A DNA stretch of 64,000 bases from CBDANO01 sp965197665 (lineage in GTDB: Bacteria > Chloroflexota > Dehalococcoidia > Lucifugimonadales > UBA3495), in contig CBDANO010000004.1 of the NCBI GenBank assembly GCA_965197665.1, positions 186,001-250,000 of the forward strand, in the 5' to 3' direction. A program made the translations under genes and the position numbers. The notes under the pieces are model-generated. The model did not search any database, was not told where the DNA came from, and saw only the letters and a program-made list of their open reading frames with translations. Positions within the stretch are counted from its first letter, which is position 1. Every line of letters starts with the position of its first letter. Positions 33,352-42,221 of this stretch are shown piece after piece.

Positions 33352-34250
33352 TACGGTCTTTGACGCGGCCCATGGCCAAGCGAGTAGTCACGGCGCGGAA
33401 CATGAGGGTGCGTAAAGTTACGGAGTGGGGCTTTGTCGCCGTGGCTATACTGGCCACCGCGTTCGGTGTGGCCGCCGTCGCCGTGCTCCTGTTCACCGTA
33501 GCCAAGGACGGCTTCTCCGCTCTTGATTGGAGCTTCCTTTCCAGCTTCCCCTCCCGGAATCCGGAGAACGCCGGTGTAAAGCCCGCCCTTCTGGGAACAT
33601 TGTGGGTCATGGGCCTCACCGGGGCCTTTGCGGTGCCCATTGGGATAGGGGCGGCCATCTACCTGGAAGAGTTCGCGGGCAAGAACCCCCTCATCAAGCT
33701 TATCGAGATCAACATCAACAATCTGGCCGGGGTACCCTCCGTGGTTTACGGGCTTATGGGGCTGGCGCTATTCGTCTACTGGGCCCGGCTCGGCCCTAGC
33801 ATCTTGGCCGGAGCGCTCACCTTAGCCCTTCTGGTTCTTCCCATCATCATCGTGGCTTCTCGAGAGGGATTGCGGTCGGTGCCCCCGTCTATTCGGGAGG
33901 CCGCCATAGCCCTTGGCGCGACTAGGTGGCAAGCCGTGAGGTTTCAGGTGCTTCCCGCGGCCATGCCCGCCATGCTGACCGGGGTCATTCTCGCCTTGGC
34001 CAGGGCCATAGGGGAGACCGCCCCTTTGATCGCCATCGGCGCCTTCACCTCCGTCTTTTTCATCCCCACCAGCCCGACCGACTCGTTTACGGTGCTTCCT
34101 ATTCAGGTGTACAGCTGGATCACCCGTCCATTGCGCGGCTTCCAGGAGGACGCCGCCGGAGGAATGATTGTTCTTCTGGTGGTGCTTCTGCTAATGAGCA
34201 GCGTGGCGGTCACTCTGCGGCACGTGTATTCCAAGAGGACCCGATGGTGA
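33348..34250 (+). CDS. pstA: Phosphate ABC permease PstA
   Basis: 300-aa permease partner of PstC. Seen: GTLWVMGLTGAFAVPIGIGAAIYLEEFAGKNP; NNLAGVPSVVYGLMGLALFVYW; and the EAA loop REAAIALGATRWQAVRFQVLPAAMPAMLTGV. The start overlaps the pstC stop (ATGA). It is the last pst gene present. The normal next gene, pstB, is missing. Instead an ATG at 34244, overlapping the pstA stop, opens only the 13-codon frame MVTEGIFNPCRDS before an oppositely oriented exporter gene. Confidence 0.92.
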   Translation: MIRSLTRPMAKRVVTARNMRVRKVTEWGFVAVAILATAFGVAAVAVLLFTVAKDGFSALDWSFLSSFPSRNPENAGVKPALLGTLWVMGLTGAFAVPIGIGAAIYLEEFAGKNPLIKLIEININNLAGVPSVVYGLMGLALFVYWARLGPSILAGALTLALLVLPIIIVASREGLRSVPPSIREAAIALGATRWQAVRFQVLPAAMPAMLTGVILALARAIGETAPLIAIGAFTSVFFIPTSPTDSFTVLPIQVYSWITRPLRGFQEDAAGGMIVLLVVLLLMSSVAVTLRHVYSKRTRW

Positions 34251-34308
34251 CCGAGGGAATCTTCAACCCCTGCCGCGATTCATGAAGCGGCGCCGATGAA
34301 ACGAGGCC

Positions 34309-36270
34309 TCAGCTTGTGGATACCAGAACTTTTTCCTCGGGGCAAACAATCTTGCCGTCGACGAGGACAATGCCATCCTCACAACGGCACTCGACCCGGC
34401 CCGCGTCGAATTGCTCTTCGTAAAGACGAGCGTATAGTCCGTCTTTTTGTTGCATCAACTGGTCGTGGGTACCTTGCTCGACGATCCGGCCATGGTCTAC
34501 CGCGTAAATCATGTTTGCTGCCATGATGGTCGAGAGCCGGTGCGCAATCGCGACTGTAGTGCGGCCCCGCATCAAGGGTGTCAATGCGGCCTGCACGTAG
34601 CGCTCGCTGGCGGTGTCTAGGGAGGAAGTCGCCTCATCGAGGATTAGCAACCGGGGTTGATGCAGAACAACGCGAGCGATCGCTAGGCGTTGCCGCTCTC
34701 CCCCCGATAGCCGGTAGCCGCGCTCGCCGACCACGGTATCGTAGCCGTCCGGAAATTCCATGATTCGGTCGTGTATGTAAGCCGCGGTGGTGGCCGCTTC
34801 CAGCTCTTGCTGGGTAGCGTCCGGTTTGCCATATAAGAGGTTTGCTCTCAGGCTCGCGTGAAACAGGTAGCTATCTTGAGTAACAAAACCTATAAGCTCC
34901 GATAGAGACGCAAAGCTGATGGCACGAACGTCTATCCCGTCTATGTACACCGCGCCTTCGGTCGCGTCGTAGAGCCGGGGAATCAAGTAGGCTAAGCTGG
35001 TCTTTCCGGCGCCGCTGGGGCCAACCAAAGCGGTCAACTGACCGGGCGGGATTTCAAGGCTGACCCCGTCGAGGGCCCACCGGTCCCCGCTATCCCCATT
35101 TTGACTTCCTTGAAGCCGCTCTTGGGCCGATGGGCTGTACTTGAGCCTGACCGACTCGAATTTAACCGCGCCGGATACTCGGTCGGCCTTGAGTTCGACG
35201 GGTTCCGGCGCTTCCACGATCTCTTGCTTGAGGTCGAGGTAGTTGAATATCCGTTCGAAGAGGGCCATCGACGACTGAATCTCGACCGAGACCTCGAGGA
35301 GCCGCCCGATGGGGAAGTACAGCCGGCTCTGTAACGTGGTAAATGCAATGATCGTTCCCGCGGTGATGCCTCCCGGCCCGAGCCCCCCCATTAGATATCC
35401 AGCCAGAAGGTAGATGAACGCGGGCGAGATTGACATGAAGGTCATCACCACGGCGAAGAAGGAATGCCCGATCATCTGCTGCCGCACCACTAGGTCCGAT
35501 AGCTGTTGATTGTGCCCGTGGAAATGGGTCATTTCTTGGCGCTGGCGGCCAAACAGCTTGGCAAGCATGATACCGGACACCGAAAGGGTCTCTTGAGTGA
35601 TGGCGGTCAACTCGGCGGTCGACTCTTGGGCTTGAGAGGTGATTGCTCTCCGCCGCGCCCCAACGAATCTGGTCAGAATGAAGAAGATCGGGGCCGTGGC
35701 CACGGCCACCAGCGTAAGTTCCCAGGAGAGGATCACCATGGCCACCAAGGTGCTAATGAGAATCACGGTGTTGGCAAGGGTATCGGATACGGTGCTGGTT
35801 ACCACGGTTTGAACCCCAACCACGTCGTTGGATACCCGCGACTGGATTTCTCCGGTGCGAGTGCCGGTGAAGAAGCCTAGCGACATTGATTGGAGGTGGC
35901 GGTAAAGGGTGTCCCGCAGGTCCCGCATCACGTTCTGGCCGACTTGGTTGGTCAGGTAGGTCTGCACTATGCCCAGACCGCCGCTGGCAATAGCGATGGC
36001 GGCCATCAACCCCACGAGAATCCAAAGCAAGTTGAGGTCGGGCCCTCCACCGGGCGGGAACAACGCGGAGTCGAACACCACCTTGATCAGCACCGGGTTG
36101 ACCACGCCCACGCTGGCGGTAACAAGGATCAGGGCCCCGATAACGGTTACGCTGGGTCGATACGGCTTGAACAACCGGATTATCCGCGGGACCATGCTCC
36201 GGTTGCCCGTTGGCTCTGACCTGGGCCTGCGCTCTTTTTCTCTGGAGAGGAACCTAGAAATGTATTTCAA
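34309..36270 (-). CDS. ABC exporter, fused permease and ATPase (MsbA/LmrA type)
   Basis: 653-aa half-transporter. The N-terminal six-helix domain (about 40-330) carries GEIQSRVSNDV typical of type IV exporters. The ATPase (about 370-610) has Walker A GPSGAGKTS, Q-loop VTQDSYLFHASLRANLLYG, signature LSGGERQRLAIAR, Walker B LLILDEATSSLD, and the H-loop AHRLST. A Cys-containing tail (CRCEDGIVLVDGKIVCPEE) follows and looks unusual. TTG 36270 starts the longest frame; ATG 36195 (MVPRII) is an alternative. It works as a homo- or heterodimer, exporting an unknown lipid or drug-like compound. Confidence 0.9.
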   Translation of the reverse strand: MKYISRFLSREKERRPRSEPTGNRSMVPRIIRLFKPYRPSVTVIGALILVTASVGVVNPVLIKVVFDSALFPPGGGPDLNLLWILVGLMAAIAIASGGLGIVQTYLTNQVGQNVMRDLRDTLYRHLQSMSLGFFTGTRTGEIQSRVSNDVVGVQTVVTSTVSDTLANTVILISTLVAMVILSWELTLVAVATAPIFFILTRFVGARRRAITSQAQESTAELTAITQETLSVSGIMLAKLFGRQRQEMTHFHGHNQQLSDLVVRQQMIGHSFFAVVMTFMSISPAFIYLLAGYLMGGLGPGGITAGTIIAFTTLQSRLYFPIGRLLEVSVEIQSSMALFERIFNYLDLKQEIVEAPEPVELKADRVSGAVKFESVRLKYSPSAQERLQGSQNGDSGDRWALDGVSLEIPPGQLTALVGPSGAGKTSLAYLIPRLYDATEGAVYIDGIDVRAISFASLSELIGFVTQDSYLFHASLRANLLYGKPDATQQELEAATTAAYIHDRIMEFPDGYDTVVGERGYRLSGGERQRLAIARVVLHQPRLLILDEATSSLDTASERYVQAALTPLMRGRTTVAIAHRLSTIMAANMIYAVDHGRIVEQGTHDQLMQQKDGLYARLYEEQFDAGRVECRCEDGIVLVDGKIVCPEEKVLVSTS

Positions 36271-36387
36271 GACCAGTAACCCCGCTTAATACTCTCTTCC
36301 GCGCCTTTGCCGGCGTCTTGCCCGCCGGGGAATCAACGACCAAGTTCGAATGGAACGGCCCGACTTGATCCTTTCGGGATGCTGAGT

Positions 36388-37386
36388 CTACCACTCGGAA
36401 CGAGCCGGCCGCCCCATCAGTTCCGCCGCCGCTTCTTGGGGGGATAGCCCCTCGAAGAGGACCCGGTAGGTGACTTGGGCTATGGGCATTTCCACGCCCA
36501 GGTCCGAGGCCATGTTCAGAGCGGCGCCGGTGGCGTTTACTCCCTCGGCCACGTTATCCATGGCCCGCTCGATCTCCCGCCAAGGCCGTCCCAGGGCCAG
36601 TTGCTCACCCACGTAGCGATTGCGGCTGAGCCGGCTGGTGCAAGTAACGATCAAGTCACCCAGCCCGGCCAGTCCGGCAAAGGTAAGAGGTTGAGCGCCG
36701 GCGGCGATTCCCAGCCGGGTAATCTCGGCTAGTCCGCGAGTAATAAAAGCCGACTTTCCGTTGTCGCCGACCTGCATCCCGTCGGCGATGCCCGCTCCCA
36801 GGGCGATGATGTTCTTCAACGCTCCGCCCAACTCCACGCCGACGAGGTCGTCGCTGGTATAAACCCGAAACGCGCTGGACATCAACACCGACTGGGCTTG
36901 CTGGGCCTTCGAGGAGTCCTGACCGGCGATCACCGTGGATGAAGGTTTTCCCTGGACGATTTCCAGAGCCAAGTTGGGGCCGGACAATGCGCCAATGCCG
37001 GAAGCCAGTTCGACGGGCAACTCCTCACTGATGACTTGGCTCATCCTCTTAGCCGCGGGGAGCTCAAGACCTTTGGCGGCGCTCAGGATAATGGCGCCCG
37101 GCGATATAGCGCCGCGTATACGCTGAACGTTTTCCCGCAGGCTATGGGAAGGCACCGCAATGACCACCAGGTCCGCGGGTGTGATTGCTTCCTCCACGTG
37201 GGCGGTTGCGGCCAAGGACTGGGGGAAGGAGACCTCCGGCAGGAAGCGGGGATTCCGTCGTTGGGTGTTGAGCTCGGCGGCCTCTCCGGCAGTGCGGGCC
37301 AACAGGCGGACCGGAACACCGTTCTTGGCGAGAATAATTCCCAAGGTGGTGCCCCAAGTGGTGGTGCCGACTACGGCAACCTTCAT
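36388..37386 (-). CDS. gpsA: Glycerol-3-phosphate dehydrogenase (NAD(P)+)
   Basis: 332-aa enzyme that reduces DHAP to glycerol-3-phosphate for phospholipid synthesis. Seen: the N-terminal Rossmann motif VAVVGTTTWGTTLGIILAKNG (the second Gly of the usual GxGxWG is Thr); SAAKGLE; SGPNLALEI; and VGVELGGALKNIIALGAGIADG with the catalytic Lys, then GLAGLGDLIVTCTS. It is the last gene of der-plsY-gpsA, fitting membrane lipid synthesis. A 12-bp tandem duplication covers its ribosome-binding region. Confidence 0.92.
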   Translation of the reverse strand: MKVAVVGTTTWGTTLGIILAKNGVPVRLLARTAGEAAELNTQRRNPRFLPEVSFPQSLAATAHVEEAITPADLVVIAVPSHSLRENVQRIRGAISPGAIILSAAKGLELPAAKRMSQVISEELPVELASGIGALSGPNLALEIVQGKPSSTVIAGQDSSKAQQAQSVLMSSAFRVYTSDDLVGVELGGALKNIIALGAGIADGMQVGDNGKSAFITRGLAEITRLGIAAGAQPLTFAGLAGLGDLIVTCTSRLSRNRYVGEQLALGRPWREIERAMDNVAEGVNATGAALNMASDLGVEMPIAQVTYRVLFEGLSPQEAAAELMGRPARSEW

Positions 37387-37388
37387 CT

Positions 37389-37424
37389 CATTCCGACGGT
37401 CATTCCGACGGTCGTTCCGGCGGA
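37389..37424. repeat. 12-bp tandem repeat at the plsY stop/gpsA ribosome-binding site
   Basis: CATTCCGACGGT at 37389-37400 and 37401-37412, with a degenerate third copy. On the minus strand each copy contains GGAATGA. The plsY stop lies in one copy, and the copy next to gpsA supplies GGAATGAG just before its ATG. Confidence 0.85.
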
Positions 37425-38131
37425 ACGGCCGGCTGCCCCAAGCGGCGTTCTTTCCCTTGATAGATTCGACGAATGTTGTCCCGGTGTTGCCAGATGATTA
37501 TGGCGCTTCCCACGAATGCGTACAGTATGTAGATGTTGGAGTACACGCCGGCCAGACCGAAGGCCAACATGCCGAAGGCGCCCACCAGCACACCGCATAC
37601 TGACCCCAAGGAGAGGTAGCGGGTCGATAAAGTAACCGGGAGGAAGGAGAAAGCGGCGATGCCGGCCGCTATCGGCGCCATTACCGACAGCCCCCCCAAA
37701 CCGGTGAGGACGCCTCGGCCCCCGCGGAATTGTAAGAAAATGGGCCAATTATGCCCCACCAAGGCCAAGAGGCCGGCGGCTACTTCCCCGGACGTGGAAC
37801 CTATAGCCTCTCGGGCCAGCGCTACTACCAATATCCCCTTCCCCAAGTCCAGCGCCAGGACCAGGACCGCCGCTTTACCGCCGCCGGTGCGCAGCACGTT
37901 GGACATTCCGGTGCGGCCGCTTCCGTACTCTCTCACGTCCATACCGCTGCGCCAATGGAGCAAGATGTAGCCCCAAGGTATCGACCCCACCAGGTAGGAA
38001 AGGGCCAGTACCGCCGCGTATTGGCCCCATCCTGACTCCCTTTCCATGGTAATAAACACCGCAACGACAGCGGCGATCAACGCCGGCAGCACGGTCAGGG
38101 TGAGAAGGCCGGGGGGCACAGGCCTGATCAT
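37400..38131 (-). CDS. plsY: Glycerol-3-phosphate acyltransferase PlsY
   Basis: 243-aa membrane acyltransferase that acylates G3P from acyl-phosphate. Seen: the PlsY motifs LVGSIPWGYILLHWRSGMDVREYGSGRTGMSNVLRTGG, LGKGI, and the GHNWPIFLQFRGGRGVLTGLGG block. A hydrophobic segment (about 5-30) precedes the usual start of PlsY, giving an extra N-terminal helix. The start overlaps the stop of der (ATGA) and gpsA follows 13 bp later, so substrate supply and use are encoded together. Confidence 0.92.
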   Translation of the reverse strand: MIRPVPPGLLTLTVLPALIAAVVAVFITMERESGWGQYAAVLALSYLVGSIPWGYILLHWRSGMDVREYGSGRTGMSNVLRTGGGKAAVLVLALDLGKGILVVALAREAIGSTSGEVAAGLLALVGHNWPIFLQFRGGRGVLTGLGGLSVMAPIAAGIAAFSFLPVTLSTRYLSLGSVCGVLVGAFGMLAFGLAGVYSNIYILYAFVGSAIIIWQHRDNIRRIYQGKERRLGQPAVPPERPSE

Positions 38132-39474
38132 GGTCTTTTGAACAACATCCTAAGATGAGTGTGGTCGAAACCGAACCTGGCGCGCAGACGGTTTTCCAAG
38201 TACCTCTGGTAGGAGAAGTGTACCAATTCGGGCTTGTCCACCGTGAATAGGAAGGTAGGCGGGTTTACGTCAACCTGACGCAGCCGGCTTATCGAGGGCC
38301 GGCGGCCTCGAGACCCCTTCACCGCCGCCGGGGCGTGGCTGGCTAGGGCGTCGACGAGAACGTATTGCAACTCCCTGGACGGCACGTAACGCAACCGTTC
38401 CCGCCACAGTTCCAGGGCCGTCTGCATCAATTCGCCTATCCCTTGGCCGCGTAGCGCTGACGTAAAGCAAATGGGCGCGTATGGCATGAAGTGGAGCCGC
38501 TCTTGTACTCTCGACACGGCCCTTTGCCTTGCGGCCCAATCGCTCCCCTCCAACAGGTCCCACTTGTTGACCACCACAATCAGCCCTCGGCACATATCCC
38601 AAGCCAGGCCGGAGATGTGAGCGTCTTGGGCCGTGGCCAGCTCGGTGGCGTCGGTCACCAGCAAAGCGATGTCGGTGCGGTTTACGGCGCTGACGGCCCG
38701 CATGACGCTGTACTTTTCTATGCCCCTCTGCACCTGTCCCGGCCGCCGGATGCCCGCCGTATCGATCAAGACTATTTCGTGGCCGGAGTAATTCATACTG
38801 GTGTCCAGAGCGTCCCTGGTGGTACCCGCCGTCCGGCTTACGATGGACCGTTCCTGGCCGAGGACGGCGTTGAGCAGCAACGATTTGCCCACGTTGGTCC
38901 GGCCCACGATAGCCAGCTTCAGACTTTCGGGGGCTTCCGCGTCTGGGTCTTCCGGCTCTTCCTCCACTTCATCCGGGGCAGGGAAATGGGATGCGACTTG
39001 GTCCATCAACTGGTGGATGCCAAAGTTGTGGTAGGCGCTGACAGGCAAAGGATCGGTCAAGCCCAACTGGTAGAACTCGGGGGAGTCCAGTTCCCGGGAA
39101 TCGTTGTCGGTCTTGTTCACCGCTAGGACTATGGGCTTGTTGGACCGGCGAAGACGCTCGGCAGCTACCTGATCGGCAGGGGTGACGCCATCGGTAACGT
39201 CGGTCAAGAACACGATGACGTCGGCGGCGGACATAGCCATATCCGCTTGCTCTTGGACCTTCTCCGGGATAGTCCCGTCCGGGTCGGACTCCAAGCCCCC
39301 GGTGTCCACTAGAACGAAGGAATGGTCTTCCCACCGGGCGTCAGCCATCAGCCGGTCCCGGGTAGTGCCCGCCACTGCGGTAACGATGGCGCGGCGCTGC
39401 CCCAATATCCGGTTGAACAAGGAAGATTTTCCGACGTTGGGACGGCCGATGATAGCAACGATGGGCAAAGACAA
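38128..39474 (-). CDS. der: Ribosome assembly GTPase Der (EngA)
   Basis: 448-aa double-GTPase for 50S assembly. Two G domains are present: GRPNVGKSSLFN with DTGG and NKTD (about 10-165), and GRTNVGKSLLLN with DTAGIRR and NKWD (about 180-350). They are followed by the KH-like C-terminal domain (about 355-448). The start is TTG 39474 after GGAGGAGAACTCGGC. The region between the G domains is acidic (EVEEEPEDPDAE). It is the first gene of der-plsY-gpsA, an order also seen in Firmicutes-type genomes. Confidence 0.95.
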   Translation of the reverse strand: MSLPIVAIIGRPNVGKSSLFNRILGQRRAIVTAVAGTTRDRLMADARWEDHSFVLVDTGGLESDPDGTIPEKVQEQADMAMSAADVIVFLTDVTDGVTPADQVAAERLRRSNKPIVLAVNKTDNDSRELDSPEFYQLGLTDPLPVSAYHNFGIHQLMDQVASHFPAPDEVEEEPEDPDAEAPESLKLAIVGRTNVGKSLLLNAVLGQERSIVSRTAGTTRDALDTSMNYSGHEIVLIDTAGIRRPGQVQRGIEKYSVMRAVSAVNRTDIALLVTDATELATAQDAHISGLAWDMCRGLIVVVNKWDLLEGSDWAARQRAVSRVQERLHFMPYAPICFTSALRGQGIGELMQTALELWRERLRYVPSRELQYVLVDALASHAPAAVKGSRGRRPSISRLRQVDVNPPTFLFTVDKPELVHFSYQRYLENRLRARFGFDHTHLRMLFKRP

Positions 39475-39614
39475 AGCCGAGTTCTCCTCCAGTTGGTCCT
39501 TTCAGTTAGTCCTATGTGCCGGTCTGTTCCCTTTCACGCCTGGATATGGTCCCGGGGTTGGCCGGTCCGGACCCGGCCCGCAAGAGCTTGGCCGCCGGCG
39601 CCGGCCCCATTCGG

Positions 39615-40550
39615 TTAGGCTAAAAGGAATTCGAGTAAGGCTTTTTGGGCGTGCAGCCGGTTATGGGCTTGATGGTACGCCACCGATTGGGGATGTTCCA
39701 GCATCCCGGGGGGCACCTCTTCTCCGTAGTGGGCCGGCATGTCGTGCATGAAGATGGCCCTGGTCTTGGCCCGAGACATCAGGGCCGCGTCTACGCTGTA
39801 GCCTTGGAATGCCCTTCGGCGCAGCGCCGATTCCTCTTCTTGACCCATGCTGGCCCAAACATCCGTATACACCACGTCGGCGCCCTCGACCGCTTCGGCG
39901 GGGTCCCGCAGCGCCAGAACTTCCGATTGGTCCGGCGCCGGCCATTGCCGCGCCGACTCCCGGGCCGATGCCAAGCTGGTCTCGTCCAGAGCATATCCTT
40001 CCGGAGAGGCAATCGCGAAACCGGCCCCTACCCTGGGAAGGGCCAGGCACAGGCTGCGAGCGACGTTGTTCCCGTCGCCGATGAAGGCCAGCTTTAGACC
40101 CTCCAGCTTACCAAAATGTTCGTCGACGGTGAGCATGTCGGCCAGGACCTGGCAGGGGTGCTCTAGGTCCGACAGCGCGTTGATTACCGGCACGTTAGCG
40201 TAGTGGGCCAACTCCTCTAGGTGCTGATGCGTTGACACGCGGGCAATGATGCAGTCGGCGTATCCGCAAAGGACCCGGGCGATGTCGGACACCGGCTCCC
40301 GCTTTCCCAGGCCGACTTCTTCCTGCCCCAGGAAGATGGAATAGCCTCCCAGCTGCTGAATCCCTATCTGGAAGCTGGCCCGGGTGCGCAGGGAGCTCTT
40401 TTCGAAGAGTAAAACAACGTTCTTATCGCGAAGGGGGAGATCCGAGCCGTTTTGCTTCATGTCCTTGGCCCGGCGAATGATCTCCAGGGTCTCGTTCGGC
40501 GCCAAGTCGGCGACGGAAAGTAGGTCCCTCTTGGTGGACATGGTGGACAT
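39615..40550 (-). CDS. argF: Ornithine carbamoyltransferase, with altered HCLP motif
   Basis: About 311-aa carbamoyltransferase of arginine synthesis. Carbamoyl-phosphate motif SLRTRASFQIG, HPCQ in LEHPCQVLADMLT, and the ornithine loop DVWASMGQEEE are all present. The usual HCLPAHRGEEV is HDMPAHYGEEV here: the ornithine-side Cys is Asp, and the following Arg is Tyr. MSTMST starts (40550 or 40541, a 9-bp duplication of the start codon region) are preferred over an upstream frame from 40604. The rest of the protein is normal, so it is called OTC with a note that substrate preference could differ. Confidence 0.85.
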   Translation of the reverse strand: MSTMSTKRDLLSVADLAPNETLEIIRRAKDMKQNGSDLPLRDKNVVLLFEKSSLRTRASFQIGIQQLGGYSIFLGQEEVGLGKREPVSDIARVLCGYADCIIARVSTHQHLEELAHYANVPVINALSDLEHPCQVLADMLTVDEHFGKLEGLKLAFIGDGNNVARSLCLALPRVGAGFAIASPEGYALDETSLASARESARQWPAPDQSEVLALRDPAEAVEGADVVYTDVWASMGQEEESALRRRAFQGYSVDAALMSRAKTRAIFMHDMPAHYGEEVPPGMLEHPQSVAYHQAHNRLHAQKALLEFLLA

Positions 40551-40604
40551 ATTCGGCGGTTTCCTAACGGGGTGCATGATATCCCAAACATGAAGCTCGT
40601 TCAA

Positions 40605-40834
40605 GATGAATTCGGAGCGGGCGTTAGGCTTTGAGACAGATTTACGAGCTAGAGTCGGCGGGCCGCTGGTAGGAGCGGAGTCGCGTGTCCGCGCCGGTTG
40701 GCTTCTGGTATGATGAGGCCCACGTTCCGATTACTCGCGCCCTGAGCAACGGCGGACTCGAAGAACGGCGCCCGGCGCTCCCTGGGCCGGGGTTCCCCGG
40801 AATCCAGATTCAGACTTGGTCCGGAGTTTCTGCA
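40605..40834 (+). promoter_or_regulatory. Divergent promoter region for argF and the TIR gene
   Basis: 230-bp region. On the plus strand an extended -10, TGGTATGAT (TATGAT at 40709-40714), lies about 120 bp before the chosen TIR-protein start at 40835. An in-frame extension of that protein up to 40685 would run across this promoter and is judged noncoding. No clear argF promoter is seen. Confidence 0.4.
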
Positions 40835-42097
40835 ATGGCAAACATGGAGCACGTGCAACTGGCCAGGAAGGGCAGGGACGTTGTGGCCCGGTGGAGGGAA
40901 GAACACCCCAACGAGATCATGGACTTGAATGCCGCCTACCTGAGCTACGCCCGCATGCCCCAAGTCAATCTCAGCGGCGCCGATATCCGCAACTCCGACC
41001 TGATGGGCGCTATGTTGCGGCGAGCAAACCTGTCCGGCTGCTACTTGAACCCGTGCCACATGTACCACGCCAACTTGATGGAAGCCGACTTGAGCCGGTC
41101 CCTGCTCAACGGGGCCAGCCTGCGGGGGGCCAACTTGAGGGGGGCCGATCTCTCCGGCGCCGACTTGGACCGGGCCGTCCTATCCGACGCCGACCTGACC
41201 GGCGCCAACTTGTCCGGCGCGAACCTATCCAGGGTCAATCTCACCGGGGCTAACCTTACGGAGGCAACCCTGACGGGGGCTACCCTCAGCCGGGCTAACA
41301 TAAACCGGACCAACTTGGCCGGCGCCGACTTTGGCATGGCCGATTTCTACGAGGCGGTGCTCCACAGTCCGGACCTGGCGGGAGCGAAGTTCCACGGTTC
41401 CATTATGGGGTACACGGTGTTCCAAGACTGCGACCTCAGCGCCGCCGCCGGGTTGGGCCAAGTGCGCCATGACGCTCCCAGCACCATAGGAATCGACACA
41501 CTTTACCGGTCGAAGGGCAACATCGTCGATGATTTCCTTCTGGGCGCCGGCGCTCCGGAGTCTCTGGTCGCTTTCCAAGGGACCCTGCCGGGTCTCTCCA
41601 TCCCCTTGCATGATTGCTTTATTTCTTGTTCAGTGCAAGACCTCGGCTTCGCTCAGGGCCTCCTACGTGGTCTGAGAGCAAAAGGCATACGATGCTGGTT
41701 GTTCTCCGAGGACGCCCGGGGCACGGCTCTAGTGGAGCGCCACAGTACGTCGGACCAAGAGGAGGTGGAACGGGGCGTGCGGGCTTATGACAAGCTGTTG
41801 GTGGTCTGCACTCAAGCCGCTCTGGACAGCGAAACCGTCCGCAACGACATCACGGCGGCAAAAGACCGGCAGCAGAGCCGGGACCAATGGGTATTGTTCC
41901 TGGTTGCCCCCGATGAGACTGTGGTCCAGCCCCGGGGCCGCGGTTTGGCCTTGAACCTGAGCAGCGAACACGCGGTTTTTGACTTGAGGGGGCAAAGCTC
42001 CGGGTCCCCGGCCTACGGTCAAGAGTTGGACCGCTTGGCGGAAAGCTTGGTGGGGCGCCGCCCGGCTGCCGAGGGGGCGCCCCGGCCACCGGAATGA
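40835..42097 (+). CDS. Pentapeptide-repeat protein with C-terminal TIR domain
   Basis: About 420-aa cytosolic protein. Residues about 40-200 form a right-handed pentapeptide-repeat helix (A(D/N)LSGA-type units such as LRGANLRGADLSGADL). Residues about 257-400 form a TIR domain (HDCFISCSVQDLGFAQGLLRGLRAKGIRCWLFSEDARG; YDKLLVVCTQAALDSETVRNDI). The glutamate expected in the last helix of enzymatic TIRs aligns with Asp (VRND). TIR domains can act as NADases or signalling modules, and pentapeptide repeats are binding scaffolds, so a defence, effector or regulatory role is possible. ATG 40835 is chosen over an in-frame 40685. It is monocistronic and ends at a strong terminator. Confidence 0.85.
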   Translation: MANMEHVQLARKGRDVVARWREEHPNEIMDLNAAYLSYARMPQVNLSGADIRNSDLMGAMLRRANLSGCYLNPCHMYHANLMEADLSRSLLNGASLRGANLRGADLSGADLDRAVLSDADLTGANLSGANLSRVNLTGANLTEATLTGATLSRANINRTNLAGADFGMADFYEAVLHSPDLAGAKFHGSIMGYTVFQDCDLSAAAGLGQVRHDAPSTIGIDTLYRSKGNIVDDFLLGAGAPESLVAFQGTLPGLSIPLHDCFISCSVQDLGFAQGLLRGLRAKGIRCWLFSEDARGTALVERHSTSDQEEVERGVRAYDKLLVVCTQAALDSETVRNDITAAKDRQQSRDQWVLFLVAPDETVVQPRGRGLALNLSSEHAVFDLRGQSSGSPAYGQELDRLAESLVGRRPAAEGAPRPPE

Positions 42098-42135
42098 GGG
42101 CCGCGGGCCGCGTTCGTTAGCGCCGGTAAACAAAT

Positions 42136-42167
42136 ATTAGAGGCCCCGCTTCGGCGGGGCCTCTAAT
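42136..42167. terminator. Strong bidirectional terminator with UUCG loop
   Basis: ATTAGAGGCCCCGC, loop TTCG, then GCGGGGCCTCTAAT gives a perfect 14-bp stem closed by a UUCG tetraloop. AT-rich ends supply short U-runs on either strand. It lies between the convergent TIR gene and the reductive-dehalogenase-like gene and can serve both. Confidence 0.92.
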
Positions 42168-42221
42168 TGACCGCAGTATGGTACGGTACCGGCGCTCTCC
42201 AAGAGGAGCCGCGGGACAACG

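Noticed and set aside
31334..34250. General ABC importer other than phosphate
   Set aside because: The PstS phosphate-ligand segments, PstC/PstA signatures and adjacent phoBR-like pair support phosphate.
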